Shown: piece by piece, positions 1 through 9,312 of the stretch
Layout of the letters: every line of letters begins with the position of its first letter
How positions within the stretch are numbered: the first letter of the stretch is position 1
NCBI RefSeq assembly: GCF_026586805.1
Contig: NZ_JAPFHA010000006.1
Coordinates: forward strand, 124,001-188,000
Length of the DNA stretch: 64,000 bases
Source of the DNA: Niveibacterium sp. 24ML
Lineage (GTDB): Bacteria > Pseudomonadota > Gammaproteobacteria > Burkholderiales > Rhodocyclaceae
Direction of reading: 5' to 3'
Notes under the pieces: generated by a model
The model's database searches: none
The model's input: the letters and a program-made list of their open reading frames with translations, nothing else
Told to the model about the DNA's origin: nothing
Program-made: the position numbers and the translations under genes

Positions 1-333
1 CTGAGAGAGCCCTTCCATGCGCGTCTTGTCGCCCAGGATCGAACCGCCAGTCACGCTGGAACTCGGGTCGACCGCCAGCACCGCGACGCGATGGCCGCGC
101 TCGATCAACCACAGGCCGAGCGCTTCAATGAAGGTGGATTTGCCAACGCCCGGCACGCCGGAGATACCCAGCCGCAGCGCCTTGCCGGTGCGAGGCAGCA
201 CCGCCTGCAGCACGGCGTCTGCCTGTGCGCGGTGATCGGCGCGAGTGGATTCGGCAAGCGTGATCGCCTTGGCGAGCGCGCGGCGATTGCCGGCGATGAG
301 ATCAGCGGCGAGGGGGTGGACGTCTGTAATCAC
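1..333 (-). CDS. meaB: MeaB/ArgK-family GTPase, N-terminal part (cut by window edge)
   Basis: G-protein chaperone of methylmalonyl-CoA mutase, which loads and protects the B12 cofactor. The visible 111 codons read from [15 protein letters not shown] through the P-loop GVPGVGKST and end in the Walker-B-like AVDPSSS...[11 protein letters not shown] segment; the rest lies beyond base 1. The GTG at 333-331 is the only plausible start for the family's usual N-terminus. It has no clear Shine-Dalgarno sequence, and the codon lies at the edge of a dispersed repeat. The gene lies downstream of the mutase on the same strand, the usual partnership. Confidence 0.88.
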   Translation of the reverse strand, partial: MITDVHPLAADLIAGNRRALAKAITLAESTRADHRAQADAVLQAVLPRTGKALRLGISGVPGVGKSTFIEALGLWLIERGHRVAVLAVDPSSSVTGGSILGDKTRMEGLSQ

Positions 334-367
334 CGCAGAGGCGCAGAGACGCCGAGGGCCGCGGAGG
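332..367 (+). repeat. Dispersed 'CCGCAGAG' intergenic repeat, copy A
   Basis: A 36-base element built from CCGCAGAG/CGCAGAG units, a type commonly seen between proteobacterial genes. It is repeated in inverted orientation at 485-521. The meaB GTG codon abuts it, so the meaB leader contains the element. Confidence 0.7.
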
Positions 368-394
368 GCGGCGAAGCATTGCGGAACGATGCGT

Positions 395-416
395 GATTCC
401 CACGAAGGCGGGAATC
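395..416. repeat. Palindromic intergenic element (GATTCCC...GGGAATC)
   Basis: A 22-base palindrome with a 7-bp stem (395-401 with 410-416) and an 8-base loop. It resembles the common dispersed GATTCCCGCC-TTCG-type palindromes of proteobacterial intergenic regions. It sits between the two inverted copies of the CCGCAGAG repeat. Confidence 0.6.
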
Positions 417-484
417 CTGCGGGTTTGACGGAGCAGAACTTAGCGCATGAACGCCGCCCGTGGCGGGTTGACGCATGGTCTCGT

Positions 485-521
485 CCTCTGCGGCCCTCTG
501 CGTCCTTTGCGTCTCTGCGGT
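485..521 (-). repeat. Dispersed 'CCGCAGAG' intergenic repeat, copy B (inverted)
   Basis: The reverse complement of this segment aligns with 332-367 over nearly its full length, with a few substitutions and one inserted base. The two copies could pair in the transcript between the mutase gene and meaB. Confidence 0.7.
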
Positions 522-537
522 CAGAAGCATCCTCTCC

Positions 538-2688
538 TCACCCAGCAATGCGTTTGCGAATCTGCGCGAGCACCTCGCGCGCCGCAGTCGGAATCGGCGT
601 GCCCGGCCCGAAAATGCCGGCCGCACCCGCGTTGAACAAGAAGTCGTAGTCCTGCGCTGGGATCACGCCGCCGACAAACACGACAATGTCGTCCGCGCCC
701 TGCGCCTTCAATGCGCTAATGAGCTGCGGCACCAGGGTCTTGTGGCCGGCCGCCAGCGTCGACACGCCGATCGCGTGCACGTCGTTTTCGACCGCGTGGC
801 GGGCGGCTTCGTCCGGCGTCTGGAACAACGGGCCGATGTCGACATCGAAGCCGAGGTCGGCAAAGGCCGAAGCCACCACCTTGGCACCGCGGTCGTGACC
901 ATCCTGCCCCAGCTTGGCGACCATGATGCGCGGGCGGCGCCCCTGCTCGGCGGCGAAGGTTTCGATCTCGCCCTTCAGCGATTGCCAGTCTTCCTGCCCT
1001 TCCACGACGCCTCCGTACACCCCACTGACGGTTTGCGGATTGGCGCGATGACGGCCCCACACCTTTTCCAGCGCGTCCGACACTTCGCCCACGGTGGCGC
1101 GTGCGCGCACCGCGTCGATCGACAGAGCAAGCAGATTGCCTTCTCCGGTTTCGGCACAACGCGTCAGCGCATCGAGGCAAGCCTGCACGCGAGCCGCGTC
1201 GCGGCCAGCACGGACCGACTTTAGGCGCGCGATCTGCGACTCACGGACCGCGGTGTTGTCGATATCGAGGATATCGACTGCATCCTGCTTCGCGAGCTTG
1301 TACTTGTTGACGCCGACGATCACATCCTTGCCCGAGTCGATGCGCGCCTGCTTCTCGGCCGCGCACTTCTCGACCTGCAGCTTGGCCCAGCCCGATTCAA
1401 CGGCCTTGGTCATGCCACCCATCTTCTCGATCTCTTCGATCAGCGCCCAGGCCTTGTCGGCCATTTCCTGCGTCAGCGTCTCCATCATGTAGGAGCCGGC
1501 CCAGGGGTCGACCACGTTACAGATGTGGGTCTCTTCCTGGATGATGATCTGGGTGTTGCGCGCGATGCGGGCCGAAAACTCGGTCGGCAGCGCGATCGCC
1601 TCGTCGAGCGCGTTGGTGTGCAGCGACTGCGTGCCGCCAAACACCGCCGCCATTGCCTCGATCGTGGTGCGCACCACGTTGTTGTACGGGTCCTGCTCGG
1701 TGAGCGACCAGCCGGAGGTCTGGCTGTGGGTGCGCAGCATCTTCGACTTCGCGCTCTTCGCGCCGAAGCCCTGCATGATCTTGTGCCACAGCAGGCGGCC
1801 GGCGCGCATCTTGGCGACTTCGAGATAGAAGTTCATGCCGACCGCCCAGAAGAAGGACAGCCGCCCGGCGAAGGCGTCGACATCGAGCCCGCTTTTCACG
1901 CCGGTGCGCACGTATTCCATGCCGTCGGCCAGCGTGAAGGCCAGCTCGATTGCCTGGTTCGCACCGGCTTCCTGGATGTGGTAGCCGGAGATCGAAATCG
2001 AGTTGAACTTCGGCATGTGCTGCGCGGTGTAGCCGAAGATGTCCGCAATGATCCGCATCGACGGCGTCGGCGGATAAATGTAGGTGTTGCGAACCATGAA
2101 CTCCTTGAGGATGTCGTTCTGGATCGTGCCCGAGAGCTGATCCTGCGACACGCCCTGCTCCTCGGCCGCGACGACGTAGCCGGCGAGCACCGGCAGCACC
2201 GCGCCGTTCATCGTCATCGACACGCTGATCTTGTCGAGCGGAATGCCGTCGAAGAGGATCTTCATGTCTTCGACCGAGTCGATCGCGACACCCGCCTTGC
2301 CGACGTCGCCGACCACGCGCGGATGGTCGGAGTCGTAGCCGCGGTGAGTCGCCAGATCGAAGGCGACCGACACACCCTGCCCGCCAGCAGCGAGTGCCTT
2401 ACGGTAGAACGCGTTGGAAGCTTCGGCGGTGGAGAAGCCGGCGTACTGGCGAATCGTCCAGGGCCGTGCGGCATACATGGTGGGCTGCGGGCCGCGCACG
2501 AAGGGCGCGAAGCCGGGCAGCGTATCGGTGTGTGGCAGGTCGGCGATGTCGGCGCGCGTGTAGAGCGGCTTGACGGTAATGCCCTCGGGCGTCACCCAGT
2601 TGAGCTTGGCCAGATCACCACCCGGCGCAGCCTTGGCGGCGGCTGCCTGCCAGGCAGCGAGATCAGCGGACGTCTTGAATTCCGACAT
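538..2688 (-). CDS. scpA: Methylmalonyl-CoA mutase, large catalytic subunit
   Basis: Adenosylcobalamin-dependent interconversion of (R)-methylmalonyl-CoA and succinyl-CoA (propionate or odd-chain carbon metabolism), cytoplasmic. The protein has 716 residues: an N-terminal TIM-barrel substrate domain ([12 protein letters not shown] near 75-86, [10 protein letters not shown]) and a C-terminal B12-binding domain with DGHDRG at about 596-601, then the STLAAGH and FVGG elements. Both domains are in one chain, as in the homodimeric or alpha-subunit type. The start MSEFKTS at 2688 is chosen because GGGAG precedes it; an upstream in-frame extension to 2883 runs through the structured leader and is not family-like. 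meaB follows after 204 bases. The leader carries an intrinsic terminator, so attenuation is possible. Confidence 0.96.
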   Translation of the reverse strand: MSEFKTSADLAAWQAAAAKAAPGGDLAKLNWVTPEGITVKPLYTRADIADLPHTDTLPGFAPFVRGPQPTMYAARPWTIRQYAGFSTAEASNAFYRKALAAGGQGVSVAFDLATHRGYDSDHPRVVGDVGKAGVAIDSVEDMKILFDGIPLDKISVSMTMNGAVLPVLAGYVVAAEEQGVSQDQLSGTIQNDILKEFMVRNTYIYPPTPSMRIIADIFGYTAQHMPKFNSISISGYHIQEAGANQAIELAFTLADGMEYVRTGVKSGLDVDAFAGRLSFFWAVGMNFYLEVAKMRAGRLLWHKIMQGFGAKSAKSKMLRTHSQTSGWSLTEQDPYNNVVRTTIEAMAAVFGGTQSLHTNALDEAIALPTEFSARIARNTQIIIQEETHICNVVDPWAGSYMMETLTQEMADKAWALIEEIEKMGGMTKAVESGWAKLQVEKCAAEKQARIDSGKDVIVGVNKYKLAKQDAVDILDIDNTAVRESQIARLKSVRAGRDAARVQACLDALTRCAETGEGNLLALSIDAVRARATVGEVSDALEKVWGRHRANPQTVSGVYGGVVEGQEDWQSLKGEIETFAAEQGRRPRIMVAKLGQDGHDRGAKVVASAFADLGFDVDIGPLFQTPDEAARHAVENDVHAIGVSTLAAGHKTLVPQLISALKAQGADDIVVFVGGVIPAQDYDFLFNAGAAGIFGPGTPIPTAAREVLAQIRKRIAG

Positions 2689-2752
2689 GCGAGACTCCCG
2701 TAGCCCGACGCCGAGCCTCCCCGCCACTTGCGCGGAATCCGACGCCAGGTGG

Positions 2753-2782
2753 AATAAAAGGGGCCGACCCGCAGGTCGGCCC
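2753..2782 (-). terminator. Intrinsic terminator in the mcm leader
   Basis: A perfect 9-bp GC-rich stem (2782-2774 with 2769-2761) with a 4-base loop is followed on the minus strand by CTTTTATT. No minus-strand gene lies directly upstream, so it can only end the leader/sRNA transcript. Confidence 0.7.
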
Positions 2783-2922
2783 GGGCTGCCATCACACGCT
2801 GCAATGCCTCCCCCCAGACGCATCGCAGCGCTTGTCTTCATGCGTGCAGGCTCACTCCCCCAAGTTCGCCGACGCTGGCCCACAGGGCTAACGCTGCACG
2901 CATTCCGGCTTGACAGCCCTCG
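2753..2922 (-). ncRNA. Structured leader RNA or small RNA upstream of mcm (unknown family)
   Basis: On the minus strand, a promoter-like pair (TTGTAT at 2958-2953, TATTAT at 2934-2929, 18-base spacing) precedes about 170 bases with several stems. A 10-bp perfect stem pairs 2903-2894 with 2849-2840. An 11-bp stem with one G-U pair joins about 2830-2820 to 2808-2798. A 9-bp stem (2782-2774 with 2769-2761) is followed by CTTTTATT. The first stem's interior and the second stem's loop carry the similar G-runs TTGGGGGAG and CTGGGGGGAG. The RNA ends 65 bases before the mcm start, so it is either a terminated leader or an independent sRNA. It does not resemble the cobalamin riboswitch found elsewhere here, and I recognise no family. 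Confidence 0.55.
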
Positions 2923-2938
2923 GAACCAATAATACGTT
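2910..2938 (+). promoter_or_regulatory. Possible promoter of the GntR gene
   Basis: TTGACA at 2910-2915 lies 17 bases before TACGTT at 2933-2938. The AT-rich stretch that follows (ATAATTAT, about 2943-2950) is dyad-like and overlaps the opposite-strand promoter of the mcm leader, so a regulator binding here could control both directions. The -10 match is weak. Confidence 0.35.
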
Positions 2939-2948
2939 ATCCATAATT

Positions 2949-3644
2949 ATGAATACAAGAGGCTTTCGAAAGGTGTCGGCAAAAGCTCACGGGCCACAGC
3001 GGATCGAGCGCATCGCGCTCTTCGAAGAGGTCGCGGCGCGCCTGCGTGCGCGCATCTTCGCGCACGATCTGCCGCCCGGCAGTTGGGTGGATGAGCAAGC
3101 CATCACGGCGGAGTACGGCATTTCACGCACCCCACTGCGCGAGGCGCTGAAGGTGCTGGCCAGTGAAGGGCTGGTGACGCTGACGCCGGGCCGCGGCTGC
3201 ACCGTAACCCTTCTGACCGAGCAGGATCTGGATGAAATCTTCCCGATTCTCGCCCTGCTCGAAGGGCGCTGCGCCTATGAGGCCAGCCAGCGCATGGACG
3301 AGGCTGCGCGCTTGCGCATCGAAGCGCTGCACGGCGAACTGGAGTCTCACTTTGCGTCGGGGAGCATCGAGGCCTTCTTCGATGCCAATCAGCGCTTTCA
3401 CCTTGCCGTGCAGGAGATCGCCGGCAATCGCTGGCTTACGCAACTGGTGCAAGAAACACGGCAAAAGCTCAAGTTGATGCGCTTCCACTCCCTGTTTCAG
3501 GAAGGTCGGCTGGAGCAATCCCTGGCCGAACACCGCGCAATCGTGAGTGCATTGCTTAAGCCCGACGGCCCCGTTGCGCAGGCGGCAATGGAGAACCACC
3601 TCCTGCAAGGACGGCGCGCGATGGGCCGCCTTGCCCCCGCCTGA
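2949..3644 (+). CDS. GntR-family (FadR/FCD type) transcriptional regulator
   Basis: A DNA-binding, probably ligand-responsive repressor or activator. An N-terminal winged helix (about residues 20-85, including the GntR signature around EYGISRTPLREALKVL) is followed by an FCD effector domain (about 90-225) with the family's Arg/His-rich helices; total 231 residues. I chose ATG 2949 over an upstream in-frame ATG at 2910 because the latter overlaps the TTGACA hexamer; a GTG at 2973 preceded by GAAAG is another option. The gene is divergent from the methylmalonyl-CoA mutase leader, so local control of that gene is plausible (inference). The effector is not predictable from sequence. Confidence 0.85.
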   Translation: MNTRGFRKVSAKAHGPQRIERIALFEEVAARLRARIFAHDLPPGSWVDEQAITAEYGISRTPLREALKVLASEGLVTLTPGRGCTVTLLTEQDLDEIFPILALLEGRCAYEASQRMDEAARLRIEALHGELESHFASGSIEAFFDANQRFHLAVQEIAGNRWLTQLVQETRQKLKLMRFHSLFQEGRLEQSLAEHRAIVSALLKPDGPVAQAAMENHLLQGRRAMGRLAPA

Positions 3645-3654
3645 ACAAAGAAAA

Positions 3655-3676
3655 AGGCCAGACTTTCGGCTGGCCT
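3655..3676. terminator. Bidirectional terminator between gntR and porin
   Basis: A 7-bp stem AGGCCAG/CTGGCCT around an 8-base loop, with an A-run on its left side and a short T-containing stretch on its right. It lies between two converging genes and can serve both strands. Confidence 0.7.
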
Positions 3677-3700
3677 CTTCGGTTGGATTGGAAATCCCCG

Positions 3701-5215
3701 CTACTGGAAGTAATACTTGCCCGAGAAGTTCAGGCGAGTGTCTTGGCCGTTCTCACCATCTAGTGTTTCGCGCGTCGCCCAGATCACCTCAGCACCGATA
3801 TCCACCAGCTTGGGGAAGGGGCTCCAGAACAAGCCGCCGTGTGCCTGCTGCACCATGCGGTTGATGCCGTACTGCCCCGAGCCCAGACCTTGCTGCTTCA
3901 CGAAATCGGTGTAGTCGTTATCGAAGTTGCGTTGATAGCCGTAGGCAAGGTTGTAGCGGATCTTGTCGCTCGGCTTGATCTGGTAGCCGAGCACCACGCC
4001 AAGCGCCTTCTCGGCATAGATCTGTTGCGCGCCCGGATCGTAGATCGCCCCCTCGATATAGTTGAAGTAGCGTCCGATGCCGGAGCCCCCGGTGAGCGCG
4101 ATAGTGAGGAAGTCGTCGCCGCTCGTCTTGATGAATGAGGAAGCGGCCAGGCCGTAGCCCCGCTTTGAAGTGTCGGCATCGACGGCCGTCACGCAACTGC
4201 CATCAGCGTTGGTATCGCCGTTGAGACACCAGCCACCCTTGACGCGCAACTCGTGAGTCACCGCCCGCAGACTCAGCGTCCCCCAATCGAAGCCCTTGTC
4301 GTAGCGCAGCACGAGGTCTGGCCAACGCGTGAAGCCGGCGCTCGTGGCCACGCCGGTTTCGTCGAGCACGTAGCTCACCGAACTCTCGATGGCCGCGGTG
4401 AAGTTGCCGATGTCCGGCGTGGTGTAGGTGTAGCGCACCATCGGCTGGCGGATGAAAGTGGCGCCGATCGGGCCATTGAAATCCACGGTTTCCGGCAGCG
4501 CATCCACATCCATGAAGCTCGACCACGTCTGCCCGACCAGGAAACCGCCCACCTGGCCGTAGGCATGCCGCAAGCGGAAGCCATAGCTGTTGGTCGACTG
4601 CTGGGTGTAGATGGTTTCGAGGCTGCCCGTCACCGCCGCATTGCCGGTGCGCGGATCGTTGTTGAAATCGCCCTCGATCTTGACGTTGATCGGGCCATAC
4701 GACGAGGGCGTCGACGCCTCAATGCCAATCCGCGAGGTGCGCGCATGCATGTAGGTCATGCCTTCACGATTGCTTTGCCCATCCAGCGGCATGTAGGGCG
4801 CAAATGTCGAGTAGTCGTTCGCGCCGTTGTCGGCGCCAAAGTCGTGCACCAGGTTCAGCTCCGCGACTCCGTAGACGCGCACCGAAGTTTCCTCGCCTGC
4901 GCGGCGATACGAGCCAGGAATGTCGCCCTTGACGACCGCCTCCTTGCCCTGCGCTTCGATCTGATCTTGCAGATCCTTGATCGCTGCCGGGCTGGCCGTC
5001 GCGCTGGCCGCCTTGGCCTCAGCCGCGGCCGCACTCGCCGCAGCGGCCGTTGCATCGCTCTTCTGCTGGGCCGCTTTGAGCGCCTGCACCTCGCGCTGCA
5101 GTTCCTGTATCTGACGCTCCAGCCTTTCGATCACCTTGGCATCGGTCGCCGCGTACACCGGCAGGCAGAACGCCGCTGCTACCGCGGCGGCCATGACGCG
5201 AAGTCTCATTGTCAT
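3701..5215 (-). CDS. DcaP-like outer-membrane porin
   Basis: Predicted trimeric outer-membrane channel for small, probably anionic, solutes. The 504-residue protein has a signal peptide (about 1-22, ending VYA), a coiled-coil N-terminal segment (ERLERQIQELQREVQALKA) and an Ala-rich stretch, then a beta-barrel rich in alternating aromatic strands beginning VRVYGVAELNLVHDFG, the pattern of DcaP/PF19577 proteins. It ends KYYFQ, so the usual terminal aromatic residue is followed by one extra Gln. GGGAG precedes the ATG. It lies only 39 bases after the ABC ATPase gene on the same strand and probably belongs to that import operon. Substrate not predictable. Confidence 0.85.
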   Translation of the reverse strand: MTMRLRVMAAAVAAAFCLPVYAATDAKVIERLERQIQELQREVQALKAAQQKSDATAAAASAAAAEAKAASATASPAAIKDLQDQIEAQGKEAVVKGDIPGSYRRAGEETSVRVYGVAELNLVHDFGADNGANDYSTFAPYMPLDGQSNREGMTYMHARTSRIGIEASTPSSYGPINVKIEGDFNNDPRTGNAAVTGSLETIYTQQSTNSYGFRLRHAYGQVGGFLVGQTWSSFMDVDALPETVDFNGPIGATFIRQPMVRYTYTTPDIGNFTAAIESSVSYVLDETGVATSAGFTRWPDLVLRYDKGFDWGTLSLRAVTHELRVKGGWCLNGDTNADGSCVTAVDADTSKRGYGLAASSFIKTSGDDFLTIALTGGSGIGRYFNYIEGAIYDPGAQQIYAEKALGVVLGYQIKPSDKIRYNLAYGYQRNFDNDYTDFVKQQGLGSGQYGINRMVQQAHGGLFWSPFPKLVDIGAEVIWATRETLDGENGQDTRLNFSGKYYFQ

Positions 5216-5254
5216 CGGTTGATCTCCCGTACTTGTGGTGTCAGCCCGGCCGCC

Positions 5255-6004
5255 TTAGCCGGCGTGCTTGATCTGCGACAGGAATGCCTGCGCACGTGGA
5301 TGAGCCGGACGTGTGAAGAACTGCGCCGGATCACCCTCTTCAACAATCCGCCCGCCATCGAAAAAGATCACCCGATCGGCCACTTCGCGGGCAAATCCCA
5401 TTTCGTGGGTGACCACCAGCATCGTCATGCCGCTCTTGGCTAGATCGCGCATCACAAGCAGCACCTCGTTGACCATCTCCGGGTCGAGCGCGCTGGTGGG
5501 TTCATCGAACAGCATCACCTTGGGCTGCATGGCCAGCGCGCGCGCGATCGCCACCCGCTGCTGCTGCCCCCCGGACAACTGCGAAGGGTATTTGTGTGCG
5601 TGCGCGAGCAGACCGACCCGTTCGAGCAGTTCGCGCGCAACCTTTTCAGCCTGCTCACGCGGCCACTTGCGCACACGGCGCGGCGCAAGCGTGATGTTGT
5701 CGAGCACCGTCATGTGGGTGAACAGGTTGAAACTCTGGAACACCATGCCCACTTCCGCGCGCACCGCATCGATGTGGCGCGTGTCACCGTCGAGTTCAAT
5801 GCCATCGACAACGATGCGTCCACCATCGTGCTCTTCAAGCCGGTTGATCGTTCGCAACAGGGTCGACTTGCCGGAGCCAGACGGGCCGATGATGCAGACA
5901 ACCTCGCCTTCCTTGAAGGACACCGACACCTCGTTGAGCGCAGTGAAACTGCCCCAGCGCTTGACGACCTTGTCGACCGAAATGATGACCTCGCCCTTGC
6001 TCAT
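5255..6004 (-). CDS. Polar amino-acid ABC transporter ATP-binding protein
   Basis: Cytoplasmic ATPase of a GlnQ/HisP-type importer, 249 residues. Walker [11 protein letters not shown]-loop VFQSFNLF, signature LSGGQQQR, Walker [13 protein letters not shown] and H-loop VVTHEMGFA are all present. The start is MSKGEV at 6004, four bases after the permease stop codon; a longer in-frame form to 6046 would overlap the permease. Gene order on this strand is binding protein, permease, ATPase, porin. Confidence 0.95.
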   Translation of the reverse strand: MSKGEVIISVDKVVKRWGSFTALNEVSVSFKEGEVVCIIGPSGSGKSTLLRTINRLEEHDGGRIVVDGIELDGDTRHIDAVRAEVGMVFQSFNLFTHMTVLDNITLAPRRVRKWPREQAEKVARELLERVGLLAHAHKYPSQLSGGQQQRVAIARALAMQPKVMLFDEPTSALDPEMVNEVLLVMRDLAKSGMTMLVVTHEMGFAREVADRVIFFDGGRIVEEGDPAQFFTRPAHPRAQAFLSQIKHAG

Positions 6005-6008
6005 CGCG

Positions 6009-6764
6009 TCACCGCTTTCCGACTGCCAGCTTGCGCTCCAGCGCACCGGCGAACTGGGTAAAAGTGGTGGTAAGCACCAGGTAGATCGCCGCGACCGTCA
6101 GGAACACCGGCACCGGTTGGAAGCTCTCGGCCTGCACGCGGCTGCTCACCATGGACAGCTCAACCACCCCAATCGCATAGGCCAGCGAAGAATCCTTGAG
6201 CAAGGCCACAAGATTGTTGGCCAGCGGCGGCAGCGAGATCCGCACGGCCTGCGGGAAGGTGATGTCGCGAAAAGTATTGAAGCGCGAAAGCCCCAGCGAG
6301 CGGGCCGCCTCCACCTGGCCGCTCGGCACGGCATTGATGCCGGCGCGGATCACCTCGGCGTTGTAGGCGCCCACGTTGAGCGACAAGGCCACAACGGCGG
6401 TCCAGAACTCCGACAACTGAACGCCTGGCAGCACGGCAGGCAAGGCGAGATAGAAGAACAGGATCTGCAGCAACAAGGGCGTACCGCGAATCACCCAGAC
6501 AAACAGATCCGCAAGCCAGCGCACCGGCGCCACGGCCGACAACTTGCCCAATGCGCCCAGCACGCCGAGCAGCAGGCCGAACACTGCCGATACGAGCGTG
6601 AGCTGGATCGTGACGCGCGCGCCTTCCGAAAACTGCTGCGCAGCAGGGCCGATCGGGGCCGGCAGATGCGCGAGCGGCGCCGACATGAGCCACAGCACGA
6701 CACCAAGGCTGAGCACCGAGCCCACCAGCACCAGAGCGTCGCGATCCTTGAGTCTAGAAGTCAT
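6009..6764 (-). CDS. Polar amino-acid ABC transporter permease
   Basis: Inner-membrane permease of the HisM/GlnP family, 251 residues, with about five hydrophobic segments. The EAA-type loop ([21 protein letters not shown]) that contacts the ATPase is present, and the motif [15 protein letters not shown] is typical of this family. Only one permease gene is present, suggesting a homodimeric channel. It starts 65 bases after the binding-protein stop. Confidence 0.93.
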   Translation of the reverse strand: MTSRLKDRDALVLVGSVLSLGVVLWLMSAPLAHLPAPIGPAAQQFSEGARVTIQLTLVSAVFGLLLGVLGALGKLSAVAPVRWLADLFVWVIRGTPLLLQILFFYLALPAVLPGVQLSEFWTAVVALSLNVGAYNAEVIRAGINAVPSGQVEAARSLGLSRFNTFRDITFPQAVRISLPPLANNLVALLKDSSLAYAIGVVELSMVSSRVQAESFQPVPVFLTVAAIYLVLTTTFTQFAGALERKLAVGKR

Positions 6765-6829
6765 GGCGAACCGCTAACAAGGCGCGAGCATTCATGGCCC
6801 ACGCCAGATCAGAAAACGAGGGCCAGAAC

Positions 6830-7597
6830 TCAGTTCTGGCAGCTGATATCTTCTTTGAAGTACTTCTCCGAGATCTTCTTGAGCGTGCCATCCGCCTTGA
6901 TCTCGGCCAGCGCCTTGTTCAGCTGATCACGCAACTCGCCATTGCCCTTGCGAACAACGGTTGCAACGCGCTCCACGAACAACAGCTCGCCGGTGACGAG
7001 TCCTGCACCGGCATTCCTTTCAACGGCCGCCTTCGCCACAAAGCGGTCAGTCACCCAGGCATCAACCCTGCCGGCCAGGAGCGCCTGCTGCGCATCGGTA
7101 TCCTTCGGGAACGTCTTCACCTCCTTGGCGCCGGTCACCTTCTTGGCAGCCTCGGCGTAGGTGGTTGCCAGCTGAACACCGATCACCTTGTTGGCCAGCT
7201 CTGCGCCTTTGGTGGGGCCGCCGCGCTTGGTAACAATCTGCCCGCCGGAACAATAGTGCGGGTTGGTGAAGTCGACCGACTTCTGGCGCTCTTCAGTCAC
7301 GCCATGGCTCGCAATGGCCGCATCGAAACGATCTTGCCGAATGCTCGCGATCAACGCATCGAAGCCCAGTGCGCGCCACTCCACCTTCAAGCCCAGCTTC
7401 GCCGCCATCGCGTTCATCACGTCGATTTCGTAGCCGCTCAGCGTTGAACCCTGGAAGTAGTTGAACGGTGCATAGGCACCCTCACTGGCCACAATGATGC
7501 TGCCGGCCTGTTTGATGCTTGCCCAGTCGCGCGCCTGGGCCGTCGATACGCCGCAAGCAAGCAAAAGGGCGAGCGCGAAAGAATGGATCGCACGCAT
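6830..7597 (-). CDS. Amino-acid ABC transporter periplasmic binding protein
   Basis: Extracellular solute-binding protein of family 3 (SBP_bac_3), 255 residues, with a signal peptide cut after about residue 22 (VSTAQA). Typical blocks are visible: IVASEGAYAPFNY, GYEIDVMNAMAAKLGLKVEW, FDALIASIRQDRFDAAIA and the VDFTNPHY clamp region. It is the first gene of the importer operon. The ligand, probably a polar amino acid, is not fixed by sequence. Confidence 0.93.
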   Translation of the reverse strand: MRAIHSFALALLLACGVSTAQARDWASIKQAGSIIVASEGAYAPFNYFQGSTLSGYEIDVMNAMAAKLGLKVEWRALGFDALIASIRQDRFDAAIASHGVTEERQKSVDFTNPHYCSGGQIVTKRGGPTKGAELANKVIGVQLATTYAEAAKKVTGAKEVKTFPKDTDAQQALLAGRVDAWVTDRFVAKAAVERNAGAGLVTGELLFVERVATVVRKGNGELRDQLNKALAEIKADGTLKKISEKYFKEDISCQN

Positions 7598-7702
7598 CGG
7601 TTTGCATCTCCGTTCAAAAGTACGAGGGGCGCCCCGAAGCGGGACGATGCTAAAGAGTTTAGGCAGGCGATGTGGTCGCGTCTACAACAAGTGTGGACTT
7701 CA

Positions 7703-8512
7703 TCAGACACTCAGGACGTTCCAGAGCATCCGACCGGCCAGCACGACCAGCAACGCAGCAAACGCCCGCTTTAGTGTCGTCACCGGCAGGCGATGGGCAA
7801 GCCGCGCTCCGATCGGGGCAGTGAGCATGGAGGTGACAACCAGACATAGCAGCGCCGGGAGGTAGACAAACCCAACTGCCGCCGCAGGCAAACCTTCCTG
7901 CGACCAACCGTTCCAGAAGTAACCCACGGTCCCCGCAAGCGCTATCGGCAGCCCGACCGCTGCCGAAGTGCCGATCGCCCGCTGCACGGGAACGCTGCAC
8001 CAGGTCAGGTAAGGCACCGTCATCGCGCCCCCACCCACGGCGGCCAGCGCGGAAACCACACCAATCCCCGACCCGACCCCTGCAAGCCCAAGCGCCCCCG
8101 GCAGAGGCCGGCTGCCCGCAGGCTTCAGATTGAAGGCCATCTGGATCGCAATCAGCGAAATGAAGCAGGCAAAAAACACGGCAAGACCACGCGTGCTCAC
8201 ATGCGCAGCAATCACCGTGCCGATCAAGGTGCCGGCCACAATCCCCGGAGCGAATGCGCGCACCACATCCCACATGACCGCGCCGTGCGCATGATGGGTC
8301 CGCAGACTCGAAACTGCCGTAAATATGATCGTCGCCATCGACGTCCCGAGCGCCAGGTGCAGCACATGCTCATGCGGCACGCCGCTCGCGGTGAAGACCA
8401 TTGCAAGCACGGGCACCATGATCGCTCCGCCGCCCACACCAAGCAGCCCCGCCATGAACCCGGAAACCAGCCCCAGCGTGCCGTATGCGAACCACCACAG
8501 ATCAGGTGCCAT
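7703..8512 (-). CDS. TauE/SafE-family (DUF81) sulfite/organic-anion permease
   Basis: Inner-membrane protein of 269 residues with about eight hydrophobic segments. It contains the two internally repeated Gly-rich signatures of the family, GLLGVGGGAIMVPVL near the N-terminus and ALAAVGGGAMTVPYLTW in the middle. Members export or import sulfite, sulfoacetate or similar anions; the substrate here is unknown. The neighbours are a sealed-off importer operon and an EVE-domain gene, which give no clue. Confidence 0.9.
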   Translation of the reverse strand: MAPDLWWFAYGTLGLVSGFMAGLLGVGGGAIMVPVLAMVFTASGVPHEHVLHLALGTSMATIIFTAVSSLRTHHAHGAVMWDVVRAFAPGIVAGTLIGTVIAAHVSTRGLAVFFACFISLIAIQMAFNLKPAGSRPLPGALGLAGVGSGIGVVSALAAVGGGAMTVPYLTWCSVPVQRAIGTSAAVGLPIALAGTVGYFWNGWSQEGLPAAAVGFVYLPALLCLVVTSMLTAPIGARLAHRLPVTTLKRAFAALLVVLAGRMLWNVLSV

Positions 8513-8582
8513 GCAATGCTTTACCCCCTTGACTCAACACCCACTGCATCGCGTGGGTTTCGCTCGATCGATCCGCTCGGCC

Positions 8583-9074
<492 letters not shown>

Positions 9075-9127
9075 GCGCATCGCCCACAAACGCGAAGGGC
9101 GCGAAGCCGTGCTCCGCGCCCTGCATG

Positions 9128-9312
9128 ATGGGATCCCCCGCCTGTGCCGTTCGAATCGGCATCCTGAACCTGGGTTCAGGGCGGTCGCGTTCCTGCCGCA
9201 TCAGGTGCTCCCGCAAAGGGGAGCTCACAACAGCGGTTTGTTGGTCGGCAACCATGTCGCGAAGACATTGGTTCAAGGAAATTACGACCCAAACGAACAC
9301 CGCAGGGGAAAA
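9128..9312 (-). ncRNA. ssrS: 6S RNA
   Basis: Regulator of sigma-70 RNA polymerase in stationary phase. It lies directly downstream of zapA, the conserved place in proteobacteria. About 185 bases fold as a long rod: the 5' strand (TTTTCCCCTGCGGTGTTCG) can pair with the 3' strand (CGAACGGCACAGGCGGGGGA). The segment TTGTGAGCTCCCCTTTGCGGGAGC corresponds to the E. coli stretch around GGTGAGC-CTCGG, and CCCTGAACCCAGGTTCAGG matches the E. coli CCTTGAACC-GGTTCAAGG hairpin. Ends are estimated to about 5 bases. A short open frame across it (9043-9300) is not a gene. The promoter is not resolved. Confidence 0.88.

Noticed and set aside
1525-2703. Long plus-strand open frame (392 codons) opposite the mutase gene
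   Set aside because: It is antisense to a perfectly conserved enzyme and has no protein-like composition; GC-rich codon structure produces such frames.
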